Below are positions 9,597 through 17,937 of a DNA stretch of 64,000 nt, piece by piece (position 1 is the stretch's first letter; each line of letters begins with the position of its first letter). The notes under the pieces are model-generated. The model searched no databases. It had not been told where the DNA came from and saw only the letters and a program-made list of their open reading frames with translations. The position numbers were made by a program, and so were the translations under genes. Origin of the DNA: JAGVPT01 sp963772165 (GTDB taxonomy: Bacteria; Bacteroidota; Ignavibacteria; UBA10030; UBA8401); contig CAVYWA010000023.1 in NCBI GenBank assembly GCA_963772165.1, forward strand, positions 62,001 through 126,000. The letters run 5' to 3'.

Positions 9597-10829
9597 TTAT
9601 TGCCGGCGTTTCGAAAGCCAGGCTTCGGGGTTTTGTTTCTCCTTCTCTTTCCAAACTTCAAAATGAAGAATGCTGCCGGCAACAGAATCGCCGCTCTTCG
9701 CAATCACCATACCCGCCGAAACCTGCTGGCCTTCGGAGACCACGATATCGGAAAGGTGTGCATACACGGTATGGAATCCGCCGGCGTGTCTGAGAATAAC
9801 AAGATTGCCGTACGACGGCAGCCAGTGGATCATCGCCACTTCTCCATCGGCAACGGACTTCACGGGCGATCCGCTTTCGATCGAAATGTCGATTCCGGTA
9901 TTCTGGGTTACCGTTTTCAACACGGGGTGCACATGGTTGCCAAAATGCGCAACGACAGCCCCGGCAGAGACGGGCCAATGCAATTTCCCTTTCAGCGATT
10001 CAAACAGCGTTCCCGTTTCAACCGGCGCTTCCTCGGTTTCGTTCAGTTTCAACCGTTCCCGCTCAGCCGCACGTTCCCGTTCACGGCTCGCTTCATGTTC
10101 CTTTCGGATACGCTCCTTTTCAACGAGGTCGGCAATAAGATTTTCCAGCTCTTCGGCGGCTTGAGTTTTCCTTACCAATTCCTTTTTCATCGCCGCTTTA
10201 TCTTTTCGAATTTCTTTCAGCGCTTGAGCCCGTTTGTGCTTCTTTTTTTGCAGAAATTGTTCTTCCTTTTGCTTGCTGGAAATCACTTCCTGTTGTTCGC
10301 CGAGTTTCTCCTGCAGGTCGGCTTTCTCCGATTCAAGAATGAGCCGCTTATCCTGGATTTTCTCTAAATCCTTTTTTCGTTGTTCCGAGAATCGTTTCAA
10401 ATATTCAATCCGGATGTAGAGTTGGTTGATGGAGTTCGAGGAGAGGAGTGTTTCGAGGTCGTACACCCTGCCGAACTTGTACACCGCGGTTACATATTTG
10501 GCGTAGTGGAGCTTGAGAAAGGAGAGTTGTTTTTCCAGAAAGCTGATGTTATCCGATGCAAGGGCGATCGATGTTTGAAGCTGCTCTTCCTCATCCATGA
10601 GCTCCGAAAGGAGTGAATGAACAAGGTTGCTTTGTTTCTCGTAATTATCGAGCCGCTCGAGCGTCACTTTTTCTTTTTTCTCGCTCTCCTGAATGCGCTG
10701 TTCGTACGCATCAATTTCTTTCCGAAGCTGCTCGAGTACCCGTTCTTTTTTCTTGATGTCCTGTTCGCCGCCGTTCACAACAGGGCACGCAACCGCGGCC
10801 AGAAAAATGAACATCAGTAAACGTTTCAT
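9597..10829 (-). CDS. EnvC-like coiled-coil protein with degenerate LytM (M23) domain
   Basis: 410 residues from ATG at 10827-10829, chosen because it starts a signal peptide (MKRLLMFIFLAAVACP); an upstream ATG at 10856 would add nine residues. Residues ~20-250 are a long charged coiled coil, followed by an M23 fold. The metal-site motif HxGxDI reads NTGIDI near residue 310 (first His replaced by Asn) and HLHFE reads ILHFE near 388. Two of the usual active-site His are thus missing, as in E. coli EnvC, which activates amidases rather than cutting peptidoglycan. Third gene of the operon after the TPR and DUF4292 lipoproteins. Predicted periplasmic cell-wall regulator; family firm, role inferred. 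Confidence 0.88.
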   Translation of the reverse strand: MKRLLMFIFLAAVACPVVNGGEQDIKKKERVLEQLRKEIDAYEQRIQESEKKEKVTLERLDNYEKQSNLVHSLLSELMDEEEQLQTSIALASDNISFLEKQLSFLKLHYAKYVTAVYKFGRVYDLETLLSSNSINQLYIRIEYLKRFSEQRKKDLEKIQDKRLILESEKADLQEKLGEQQEVISSKQKEEQFLQKKKHKRAQALKEIRKDKAAMKKELVRKTQAAEELENLIADLVEKERIRKEHEASRERERAAERERLKLNETEEAPVETGTLFESLKGKLHWPVSAGAVVAHFGNHVHPVLKTVTQNTGIDISIESGSPVKSVADGEVAMIHWLPSYGNLVILRHAGGFHTVYAHLSDIVVSEGQQVSAGMVIAKSGDSVAGSILHFEVWKEKEKQNPEAWLSKRRQ

Positions 10830-10860
10830 GACACGCTCAGTGAAAACGGGATGCAAGATT

Positions 10861-11628
10861 TTATTCCTTCGTGACCCGCCGTGCGTCGGGCGGAATATGG
10901 AGCGTCAACGAACCGACGGGGCCGTTGAGTTCAAGATCGTCGTAAAAGAGCGATACCGAAGATTGCATTTTGTCCTGGATGAACCGAATTGATTGCAGCG
11001 CCGCAGTTCTATCGCCCCGCCGTTCATACTCAAAACGCTCTTCACTCCATACCTCACCTGCGGAATCAATATGGACGATACCGGTCAGGAGCAGCGCCTG
11101 ACTGTCAACGCTGTACTCCGTTGCTCCGTTTTTTTTGTGAAAAAATAGGATGTATGAATCATTGCTGACGTTGAAGCTGTCCGGCGAGGTTTCTTCCGGC
11201 AAGAATGTCCGCGTGCCGCAAAATGCATCAATAACATGATCAGGGTCGATGGGAATATTCATGAAGGCCGGCATATTGCCCCCGGTAACCTCACCCTCCA
11301 TGACCTCGTTCTTAAAGCTGTTGTAAAACATGTAATGACCTTTTGCAAAGAGCGCCGAGGCCACGTGGATACCGAACGGTCCTTCGATATCAACGAGAAC
11401 CGAGTCCGGCCTTTTCAAGCGAAGTTCAAACGAACCTGAATTGACAAATGAGGGGGACTCAACAGAAATAGACCCTTTTGCTTCGAGGGTTGCAATATCA
11501 TGCTTGCGGGAGTTGACCGCGTCGATCACCTGCTGTGCAGAATAATTCGCCGCAGGTCTCCGGAGTTCTTTGGTTGGGGCACAGCCCGAGAGCGCGATCA
11601 GCGAGCAGAAGATCAGCACTCTTTTCAT
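10861..11628 (-). CDS. DUF4292 family lipoprotein
   Basis: 255 residues with a lipoprotein signal (MKRVLIFCSLIALSGC, lipobox LSGC). The mature part fits DUF4292, a LolB/LolA-like half-barrel common in Bacteroidota: LEAKGSISVESPSFVNSGSF, LKRPDSVLVDIEGPFGIHVA, later the DGxAxYSVD-like strands. Its start overlaps the stop of the upstream TPR gene by four bases (ATGA), so the two are translationally coupled. A role in lipoprotein or lipid handling at the outer membrane is inferred from the fold only. Confidence 0.85.
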   Translation of the reverse strand: MKRVLIFCSLIALSGCAPTKELRRPAANYSAQQVIDAVNSRKHDIATLEAKGSISVESPSFVNSGSFELRLKRPDSVLVDIEGPFGIHVASALFAKGHYMFYNSFKNEVMEGEVTGGNMPAFMNIPIDPDHVIDAFCGTRTFLPEETSPDSFNVSNDSYILFFHKKNGATEYSVDSQALLLTGIVHIDSAGEVWSEERFEYERRGDRTAALQSIRFIQDKMQSSVSLFYDDLELNGPVGSLTLHIPPDARRVTKE

Positions 11629-13346
11629 AATGAGCCGCGAGCGAGCTTTTCTTTAAGGAGAGTGTTTTTTGAATCCCGCTCCAGCGCTTTCGCCCAATAT
11701 TCCTTCGCCTTGTCAAGCTGGCTCAGTTTCGAATAAATGTCGCCGAGATGTTCGTACACAACGGCGCTTGCTTCTCCGGCATCGATCGCTTGCTTGACGT
11801 ATTTTTCTGCCTCACTATAGTTGCCGAGCTTGAAGTAAATCCAGCCGAACGTGTCGAGATACGAACCGTTGGCAGAATCTTTCGCGAGCGATTCTTTCGA
11901 CATAGCGAAAGCCCGGTCCAATTGTTCGCCGCGTTCAGCCAAACTGTACGCATAATTATTGAGAACCATTGCATTGACTGAATCGACCTTCAGCGCGGCT
12001 TCGAACGTTTTATCGGCTTCACCGTAGCGTTTCAGCGCATCGTATGTCGAGGCAAGCGACGAAAGTGCATTGATATCCTTGGGGTTGATTTCGATGGCGC
12101 GCTGCAGCGGGGCGATGGCGTCCTCGTTGCGATCCACCCGTGTATACCCATACCCCAGCAGAAAATTTATCCCGCCGTCGTTCGGGACAATCTGCCGTGC
12201 TTTTTCGAGAACCGACACAGCCTGGTTGAAATCTTTTTTATCGAACAGGATCGATCCCAGATACCACCATGCTTCGGCATTCCAGCCGGCAACTTTCGTC
12301 ACCTTGTCGAAATACTGGTATGCGGCGCTGTCGTCTTTTTCTAGGATCGCCAGCCGGCCGAGATAAAACATCGGGCGCCAATCGTCCGGATAGTGCTTGA
12401 GAAAATCCACGAACTGCGATTTTGCGTTGACGAGCAGGGTTGAATCTTTTTGGCTTTGCTCGAGGTAAGCGACCGCAATTCTAAAGCGGGTATCGGCTGT
12501 GAGCGAGTCGTCCTTTAAGATCGTTTCAAATTGTTCGCGTGCCTTATCCCATTTGTCTTGCTGCAAATAAATCTCTGCGAGGGCGCCGCGCAGTTCGACA
12601 TTCCCGGTGTCCGATTCCAGCAAGTCGTTGAACAGCGTCAGCGCTTTATCGTACTGCGCCGACCGGATATACATCTCGCCGAGATTTTGTTTGAGCGATA
12701 CATTGCTTGGGTCGATTTTCACCATTTGTTCAAACGCTGCGGCAGCTTTGTCGTACCGGTGGAGGATTGAATTCAGTTCCGCGACTTTAAAGAGCACCTC
12801 CCACTCCGGACCGTTGCGCTGGAGAATCTTATTGTACATTTCCAGCGACTGCAACGGGTACTTCGGCGCCAGCAATTGCGCAATATTGAACATGCTTTGC
12901 ACATGCGTGGAGTCTATTTTCAGGATGTCCCTGTATTCCGCAATCGCTGAGTCGATTTGAAAGGCCTTGACATAAATATCGGCAAGTGTTTCACGGTACG
13001 TCACGTTGGCCGAGTCGAGCTTGATGGCTTCGTTCGCCATTTCGGCCGCCAGGGCGGGTTTGTTCAATGCAGAATAATCTTTCGCCAGTGCGTAATAGAT
13101 CGCCGGGTCTTTGTCATACCGGAGCGCATCTTGAAATTCGATGATCGCTTCTGCGTATTGGTTTTTACTTTCGAGCAGCGATCCGTCGATAAAATGCTGC
13201 AGCGCAATCGACTTTTGGTCATTGCGGGCTTGTTCTTCCGCTTCACTCGGCTTCTTCTGAAGCTGGACTTCCTTTTGCGAGGAGCAACCCGTCACCGCAA
13301 TGATTATGACCATCACCAGCACAGCACTGCAAAACCTCTCGCTCAT
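11625..13346 (-). CDS. TPR-repeat lipoprotein
   Basis: 573 residues starting with a lipoprotein signal (lipobox VTGC, then SSQKEV). From about residue 45 to the end it is a solenoid of tetratricopeptide repeats, roughly fourteen units such as ALRYDKDPAIYYALAKDYSA and ALERDSKNTLLKEKLA. It heads the operon TPR - DUF4292 - EnvC-like, with a 4-base overlap to the second gene. Such proteins scaffold envelope complexes; the partner is not evident. No enzymatic motif. Confidence 0.88.
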   Translation of the reverse strand: MSERFCSAVLVMVIIIAVTGCSSQKEVQLQKKPSEAEEQARNDQKSIALQHFIDGSLLESKNQYAEAIIEFQDALRYDKDPAIYYALAKDYSALNKPALAAEMANEAIKLDSANVTYRETLADIYVKAFQIDSAIAEYRDILKIDSTHVQSMFNIAQLLAPKYPLQSLEMYNKILQRNGPEWEVLFKVAELNSILHRYDKAAAAFEQMVKIDPSNVSLKQNLGEMYIRSAQYDKALTLFNDLLESDTGNVELRGALAEIYLQQDKWDKAREQFETILKDDSLTADTRFRIAVAYLEQSQKDSTLLVNAKSQFVDFLKHYPDDWRPMFYLGRLAILEKDDSAAYQYFDKVTKVAGWNAEAWWYLGSILFDKKDFNQAVSVLEKARQIVPNDGGINFLLGYGYTRVDRNEDAIAPLQRAIEINPKDINALSSLASTYDALKRYGEADKTFEAALKVDSVNAMVLNNYAYSLAERGEQLDRAFAMSKESLAKDSANGSYLDTFGWIYFKLGNYSEAEKYVKQAIDAGEASAVVYEHLGDIYSKLSQLDKAKEYWAKALERDSKNTLLKEKLARGSL

Positions 13347-13580
13347 ACAATCTCTTCCTTCCTGATTTTCTTTCTAAAAATATATCACTTTCAATGATGA
13401 GTTACAATATGGCGCCATTGCGGGCGGTGTTACAGTTTGACCATAGCAAACCGAAAAAATGTGTGTCATGCCCGCCGAAATAACATTTACTTCGAAATTG
13501 TGACACTGCCCAATTGTGCCGGCAATATTGGAATTTTACCCGCGACTTCTCTATCTTTTCGAAAGAAGCGACTGATTTCA

Positions 13581-13685
13581 CGCGTTCATACAATTGGATA
13601 TGAAGGTTCACTCATAACTTTTCAGCGCGTAATAGTTGGACACCGGGCGTTGCCAATAGTAAAAAGATCGGCAAGCCCCGGATAA
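13581..13685 (+). pseudogene. Remnant of a DUF488 gene (N-terminal fragment)
   Basis: In the 366-base gap 13347-13712, one frame reads RVHTIGYEGSLITFQRVI and stops at TAA after ALPIVKRSASPG. TIGYEGxSLxxF is the hallmark N-terminus of DUF488, and ALPIVKRS sits where DUF488 has a DVRAxPxSRKPGFSK motif. The rest of the domain (about 100 residues) is absent, so this looks like a truncated gene. The preceding bases hold only a short piece of repeat family 1 (tgttacagtttga, 13430-13442) and a GC palindrome fragment (tcatgcccgccg). Confidence 0.5.
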
Positions 13686-13712
13686 CGAGATTCTTCTCAC
13701 AGCCCAACATTC

Positions 13713-14303
13713 ATGAACATTTATCCCGTTATTTTAGATGGAAAACGCGTCAGGCTTGAGCCCTTAACGCAGGCTCATCATGCTCAACTGTGTGAGGTCG
13801 GTTTGGATGAGGAACTATGGAAACTGACGACGGCCATCATTCGCACGCCCGAGGATCTGAGAAAGTATATCGACACCGCCGCAAAAGATTTCTTGGACGG
13901 TAAGGCACTGCCGTTCGCAATCATCGAGAAAAACTCAAACAAGGCGGTCGGAAGCACGCGCTTCGGGAATATCGAGACGGCGCACCGCCGTGTAGAGATA
14001 GGCTGGACATGGATCGGCAGGCAATGGCAGCGCACCTCCGTCAATACGGAAACAAAATATCTTCTGCTTTCTCATGCGTTCGATACGCTTGGATGTATGC
14101 GTGTCGAATTTAAAACAGATTCCACCAACAGCCGGTCGCGTCACGCCCTCTTACGTATCGGTGCAAAAGAAGAGGGCATCTTTCGCAACCACATGATCGT
14201 CCACGGCGGGCGCATCCGCCATTCGGTTTACTTCAGCATTATTGATTCAGAATGGAATGGCGTGAAAAGAGAATTGGAAAAGAAACTCGCAAAAGTCTAT
14301 TGA
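13713..14303 (+). CDS. GNAT N-acetyltransferase, RimJ/RimL type
   Basis: 196 residues. Starts MNIYPVILDGKRVRLEPLTQ, the typical opening of RimJ/RimL-like acetyltransferases. It continues with EIGWTWIGRQWQRTSVNTE, matching the acetyl-CoA-binding motif A of this subfamily (EIGWTWL...GTGxNTE), although the usual G-T before NTE is S-V here, and then RVEFKTDSTNSRSRHALLRIGA. The substrate cannot be told from sequence. Monocistronic; it converges on murI with 16 bases between the stops. Confidence 0.9.
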   Translation: MNIYPVILDGKRVRLEPLTQAHHAQLCEVGLDEELWKLTTAIIRTPEDLRKYIDTAAKDFLDGKALPFAIIEKNSNKAVGSTRFGNIETAHRRVEIGWTWIGRQWQRTSVNTETKYLLLSHAFDTLGCMRVEFKTDSTNSRSRHALLRIGAKEEGIFRNHMIVHGGRIRHSVYFSIIDSEWNGVKRELEKKLAKVY

Positions 14304-14319
14304 CGTCCGACCTACCGTG

Positions 14320-15129
14320 CTATTGTCTCCCCACTCCAACTTTTTTCACGATCCCCATCTTCGCCCCAAGAAACCGTTCGCCGATCTCCGTGAACTTTGC
14401 GGGGATGTCGCTCACAAAAAATTGCAGGTTTGGCTTTTCCTTGCTCACGTTCTTCAAGCGATACTCATCCAACGTGCTCTCCACTTGGAGCGCCGCGGCT
14501 TCGCCGGAATCGATTAATGCGGCGGTTCCTTTCAACGCATTCGAGATGACATCCTTGAGCAACGGGTAGTGAGTACACCCCAGCACAAGAGTATCAATTT
14601 TTTCCTGCATGAACGGAAAGAGATATTCCTTTGCAATCATTTCCGTCGCTTTATGGCCGACCCATCCTTCTTCGACGAGCGGCACGAAGAGCGGGCACGG
14701 GCGGCTGAAGACCAAAATGCTTTCGTCGATCTGCCGAATAGCATTTGCGTAGGCACTGCTTGAAATCGTGCCAATCGTTCCGATCACACCGATCCTCTTT
14801 TTTTTCGACGCTGCTGCCGCCGCTTTCGCGCCGGGGACGATAACACCGACGACCGGAATTTTTGCATGTCGTTGCACGACGTCAAGCGCGACGGCCGAAA
14901 CGGTGTTGCAGGCGACAACGATCATCTTTACGTTTTTTGAGAGAAGAAATTCCGTATCCTCTTCTGCGTACTCGCGGACGACTTGCGGCGATTTCGGTCC
15001 GTAGGGAACGCGAGCCGTGTCGCCGAAATAGACGATGTTTTCCTGCGGCAAACGGCGCAAGAGAGCGCGAACGACGGTCAGTCCGCCGATCCCCGAATCG
15101 AAAACACCGATAGGTTTGCTGGCATTCAT
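14320..15129 (-). CDS. murI: Glutamate racemase
   Basis: Makes D-glutamate for peptidoglycan in the cytosol. 269 residues, normal length. FDSGIGGLTVVRALLRRLP near the N-terminus, first catalytic Cys in VVACNTVSA near residue 75, second in LGCTHYPLL near 186, with GDTARVPYG between. It begins 2 bases after the stop of the GlnD-like gene and is probably co-transcribed with it. Confidence 0.97.
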   Translation of the reverse strand: MNASKPIGVFDSGIGGLTVVRALLRRLPQENIVYFGDTARVPYGPKSPQVVREYAEEDTEFLLSKNVKMIVVACNTVSAVALDVVQRHAKIPVVGVIVPGAKAAAAASKKKRIGVIGTIGTISSSAYANAIRQIDESILVFSRPCPLFVPLVEEGWVGHKATEMIAKEYLFPFMQEKIDTLVLGCTHYPLLKDVISNALKGTAALIDSGEAAALQVESTLDEYRLKNVSKEKPNLQFFVSDIPAKFTEIGERFLGAKMGIVKKVGVGRQ

Positions 15130-15131
15130 AA

Positions 15132-17822
15132 TTATTGGGATGATAACTGGATGTTGATGAGCTGATAAATTCTGTGCAGAAGCTTTTCTTTTATCTGCCG
15201 TTTCTTCTCGCTGCTTCGAATCGGGGCATTGTCATCGTCAAGCACATAAAATGAATCAACGATACCGTCCACGCGCGTTGCGATCTTCGCAAAATGGATG
15301 TTGAGTCCCAGCTGCGAGAATGTCCGGGTCACTTTGTATAAAAATCCTACCGTATCCGGCGCATAGACATCGACGATGGTAAAATCCTCCGTATCCTCGA
15401 ACGTCACATCGATCCGGATGTTTGGGTGGAACAGCGGCTTGGGGCGGCGCTTCCAGCGTCGATGATGCCTTTCAAAAAGATGTTCGAGGGTGACGTTCTC
15501 CTTCATCACATCGTAAAAGTCTTGCTTGATTTTTTCAGCCTGGTCGTCGAGAAGCTTTCCTTTCGTCGCGACGTTGATCACGCGAAACTGATCGATCACA
15601 ATACCATCATCGCGGGTAAAAATTTGTGCGTCAAAGATATTGGCATCATTTGCCGAGAGAACGCCGCACAGGGTGGACAAAAGGTACGGCGCATCGTGCG
15701 TTATCGCGGTGACGGCGCTGTGCGACTCTTCGTGGCGGATGATGGAGGAAATGGACTCGAGGCCGCGAATATTAACGATATGGTCGGCAATATCGGCAAG
15801 GGAAAAAATCTTGATGTACGCTTCGTTATGAATTGACGTGACGTGACGTTCAACTTCGTCACGGGGCAATTGCTCCGACATCGTTCGGATGACCGAGCGG
15901 ACCAATTCCTCGTGCTGCTCTTGCTGGAACGACACCGCTTCTTTGAACGGAAGCTTCCGTTCCAGCACGCCGCGGGCCTGGAGATATAATTCCTGCAGCA
16001 GCATTTCCTTCCACGATGTCCAGACGTTTTTGTTCACGGCAGAAAGGTCGCAGTACGTAACAAGGAACAGGAGGTCAAGCTGTTCGGGCCGCTGAAACAT
16101 CTCGGCAAACTCGGCAACGGTCTTCGGATCGCTGATATTTCGACGGAACGCGATCTGTTCCATCATCAGGTGGCTGCGAATGAGAAATGCGACATCGCCG
16201 TTTGCATCGGGATAGTGAAAACGTGCGAGGATTCGGCGCGCAACGTCAACGCCCCGAATTTCATGCTCCTCAATCCCGTGCGGTTTCTCGATGTCGTGAA
16301 AAAGCAAGCCGAGAAACAGGACCTCTTTTTTTTCCAGCCTTTGGTACGCTGCCGCAAGAATCCCTTTGCCGGCGGCAAGCCGCTCTGCGTGTTCGATGGC
16401 GATCAGCGTGTGCGCATCCGCGGTGTAATAATGGTAAACGCTGTGTTGAAAAAAGGCAACAAGCTCTCCCCATTCCGGAATATATTTCCCGAGAACATCG
16501 AAATCGTTCATCATTGTAAGCGTTGACGCTACGTTCGACGGCAGCCGGAGAATATCCAGAAAGACCGCGGCGGCGGCCGTTATGCTCTCCGCGTTGAAGA
16601 CATTCGACGAGCGGCTCATCGCCGCGATTGTCCCCTGCAATGAATGCCCCAGCGTCAACGAATGTTTGCCGCACCAGTAAAAGGCTTTGAGAATTTCCGC
16701 CGGCGACGAAATTTCAACGGCGGTATTGCGCTGCAGCAGTTCGTCGCCGCGTGCGATGAAATGAGCGTCAAGGATCTGTTCTTTCGGTTTTTTCCACGAA
16801 GAGGGTTCGACGCTTTTTCGAAAATGATTAATCAACCGCTGGTTCAAACGAAAGATGCTGCGTGCATGAAGGAAATACTCGCGCATGAATTTTTCGACGT
16901 ACTTTAATTCCCGGTCGTCGCCGAACCCCAGCCCTTTGGCAATTTCCCGCTGAATAGAAAAATCGAGTGAGTCGTGGATGGTTTTTGCAAAGTAGTGCGT
17001 CTCGTGGCGGGTCCGCAGTAAAAAATTCAGCGCATCGACGACCGCATCGCGTTCCTCTTTGGAGATAACGTTTTTGCGATAGAACGTGTCGATCATAAGC
17101 TTGCACGACGACTCGGCATTGAGAAACGGTGATTCGGTGAAATAGTCGGTGTCCGTCGACCGGTACACCCATAGCAGGTTGTGAAGGTCGCGCAAACCAC
17201 CCGCACTGTTCTTCAAATTCGGCTCGAGTAATTTCACCGAATTACCGTATTTTTCGTGGCGCTCGTCCATTCCGACCATGATCGCTTTCACGAACACAAG
17301 GTCGAATTTTTTTTGAATCTGCCTGAAAACGGCGTCGGCGTACAGCCCCAGCACGCGCTCGCTTCCGCACACGAACCTGCTCTCCAAAATCGAAGCCCAT
17401 GAATCGACGTCCGTCTCGTACAGATCCACGCAATCCTTCACCGTTCGAACACTGTGCCCGACGTTGAAGCCGGCATCCCACAGCGAGCGAAGAAACTGTT
17501 GGATAATTTCGGAGCCGTCAAGTTTCGACTTCTCGTTCCCGGCCAGGATCATCAGGTCGAAATCGGAATGAGGGCAAAGCTCGGAGCGGCCGTATCCCCC
17601 CAACGCTACGACGGCATAGTCGGCGGCGGCAGGATTTAATTTCCAAAGATCGGAGAGCGTCGCATCGACAAGCGATGTCAGCCGCGCGGCGACGGTAAAA
17701 CCGTCCGCCCCGTTGCGATGCAGTTGGAATATTTCGGCAGAATCAGCGGTGTAACGTTCTTTGATTGTCACTGAAAGCGAAGGAAGAATAACTGGATGAG
17801 ATAATATAAAGAAGAGCCGCAC
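15132..17822 (-). CDS. glnD: GlnD-like protein: nucleotidyltransferase, HD and two ACT domains
   Basis: 896 residues. Nucleotidyltransferase motif ALGGYGRSELCPHSDFDL near residues 73-90, a GlnD-type helical linker, HD motif LLFHDIEKPHG near 510, then two ACT domains (around 700-745 and 815-860). The full order matches PII uridylyltransferase/uridylyl-removing enzyme, which senses glutamine. No glnB or glnA is in the window, so the partner is unverified. The ATG at 17822 gives an odd hydrophobic N-terminus (MRLFFILSHPVIL); an in-frame GTG at 17768 (VTIKERYTA) is an alternative start. Family certain, PII as substrate inferred. Confidence 0.9.
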   Translation of the reverse strand: MRLFFILSHPVILPSLSVTIKERYTADSAEIFQLHRNGADGFTVAARLTSLVDATLSDLWKLNPAAADYAVVALGGYGRSELCPHSDFDLMILAGNEKSKLDGSEIIQQFLRSLWDAGFNVGHSVRTVKDCVDLYETDVDSWASILESRFVCGSERVLGLYADAVFRQIQKKFDLVFVKAIMVGMDERHEKYGNSVKLLEPNLKNSAGGLRDLHNLLWVYRSTDTDYFTESPFLNAESSCKLMIDTFYRKNVISKEERDAVVDALNFLLRTRHETHYFAKTIHDSLDFSIQREIAKGLGFGDDRELKYVEKFMREYFLHARSIFRLNQRLINHFRKSVEPSSWKKPKEQILDAHFIARGDELLQRNTAVEISSPAEILKAFYWCGKHSLTLGHSLQGTIAAMSRSSNVFNAESITAAAAVFLDILRLPSNVASTLTMMNDFDVLGKYIPEWGELVAFFQHSVYHYYTADAHTLIAIEHAERLAAGKGILAAAYQRLEKKEVLFLGLLFHDIEKPHGIEEHEIRGVDVARRILARFHYPDANGDVAFLIRSHLMMEQIAFRRNISDPKTVAEFAEMFQRPEQLDLLFLVTYCDLSAVNKNVWTSWKEMLLQELYLQARGVLERKLPFKEAVSFQQEQHEELVRSVIRTMSEQLPRDEVERHVTSIHNEAYIKIFSLADIADHIVNIRGLESISSIIRHEESHSAVTAITHDAPYLLSTLCGVLSANDANIFDAQIFTRDDGIVIDQFRVINVATKGKLLDDQAEKIKQDFYDVMKENVTLEHLFERHHRRWKRRPKPLFHPNIRIDVTFEDTEDFTIVDVYAPDTVGFLYKVTRTFSQLGLNIHFAKIATRVDGIVDSFYVLDDDNAPIRSSEKKRQIKEKLLHRIYQLINIQLSSQ

Positions 17823-17852
17823 GAGTTACAAATGGACGAGACTCCCGCAAAG

Positions 17853-17902
17853 CCGCAAAGTCGCGAGTTGGTACTAAAAATAAAATTTTCGCGTCTTTGC
17901 GG
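17853..17902. repeat. 8-bp-period hairpin element
   Basis: Between the lamin-tail gene and glnD. CCGCAAAG occurs after another cccgcaaag (8-base tandem), and CCGCAAAGTCGCGA (17853-17866) faces TTCGCGTCTTTGCGG (17888-17902) as an inverted repeat with one mismatch. The loop is AT-rich. The position suits a terminator or attenuator between two minus-strand genes. The design (short tandem units, inverted arms) resembles the 7-base elements but with another unit. Confidence 0.6.
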
Positions 17903-17937
17903 TCCAGCGAGAGACTGTTTTGCAGACGTCCCATCCT

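Noticed and set aside
13402..13611. Minus-strand 69-codon frame in the gap before the GNAT gene
   Set aside because: It overlaps repeat fragments and the DUF488 remnant, with no ribosome site or similarity.
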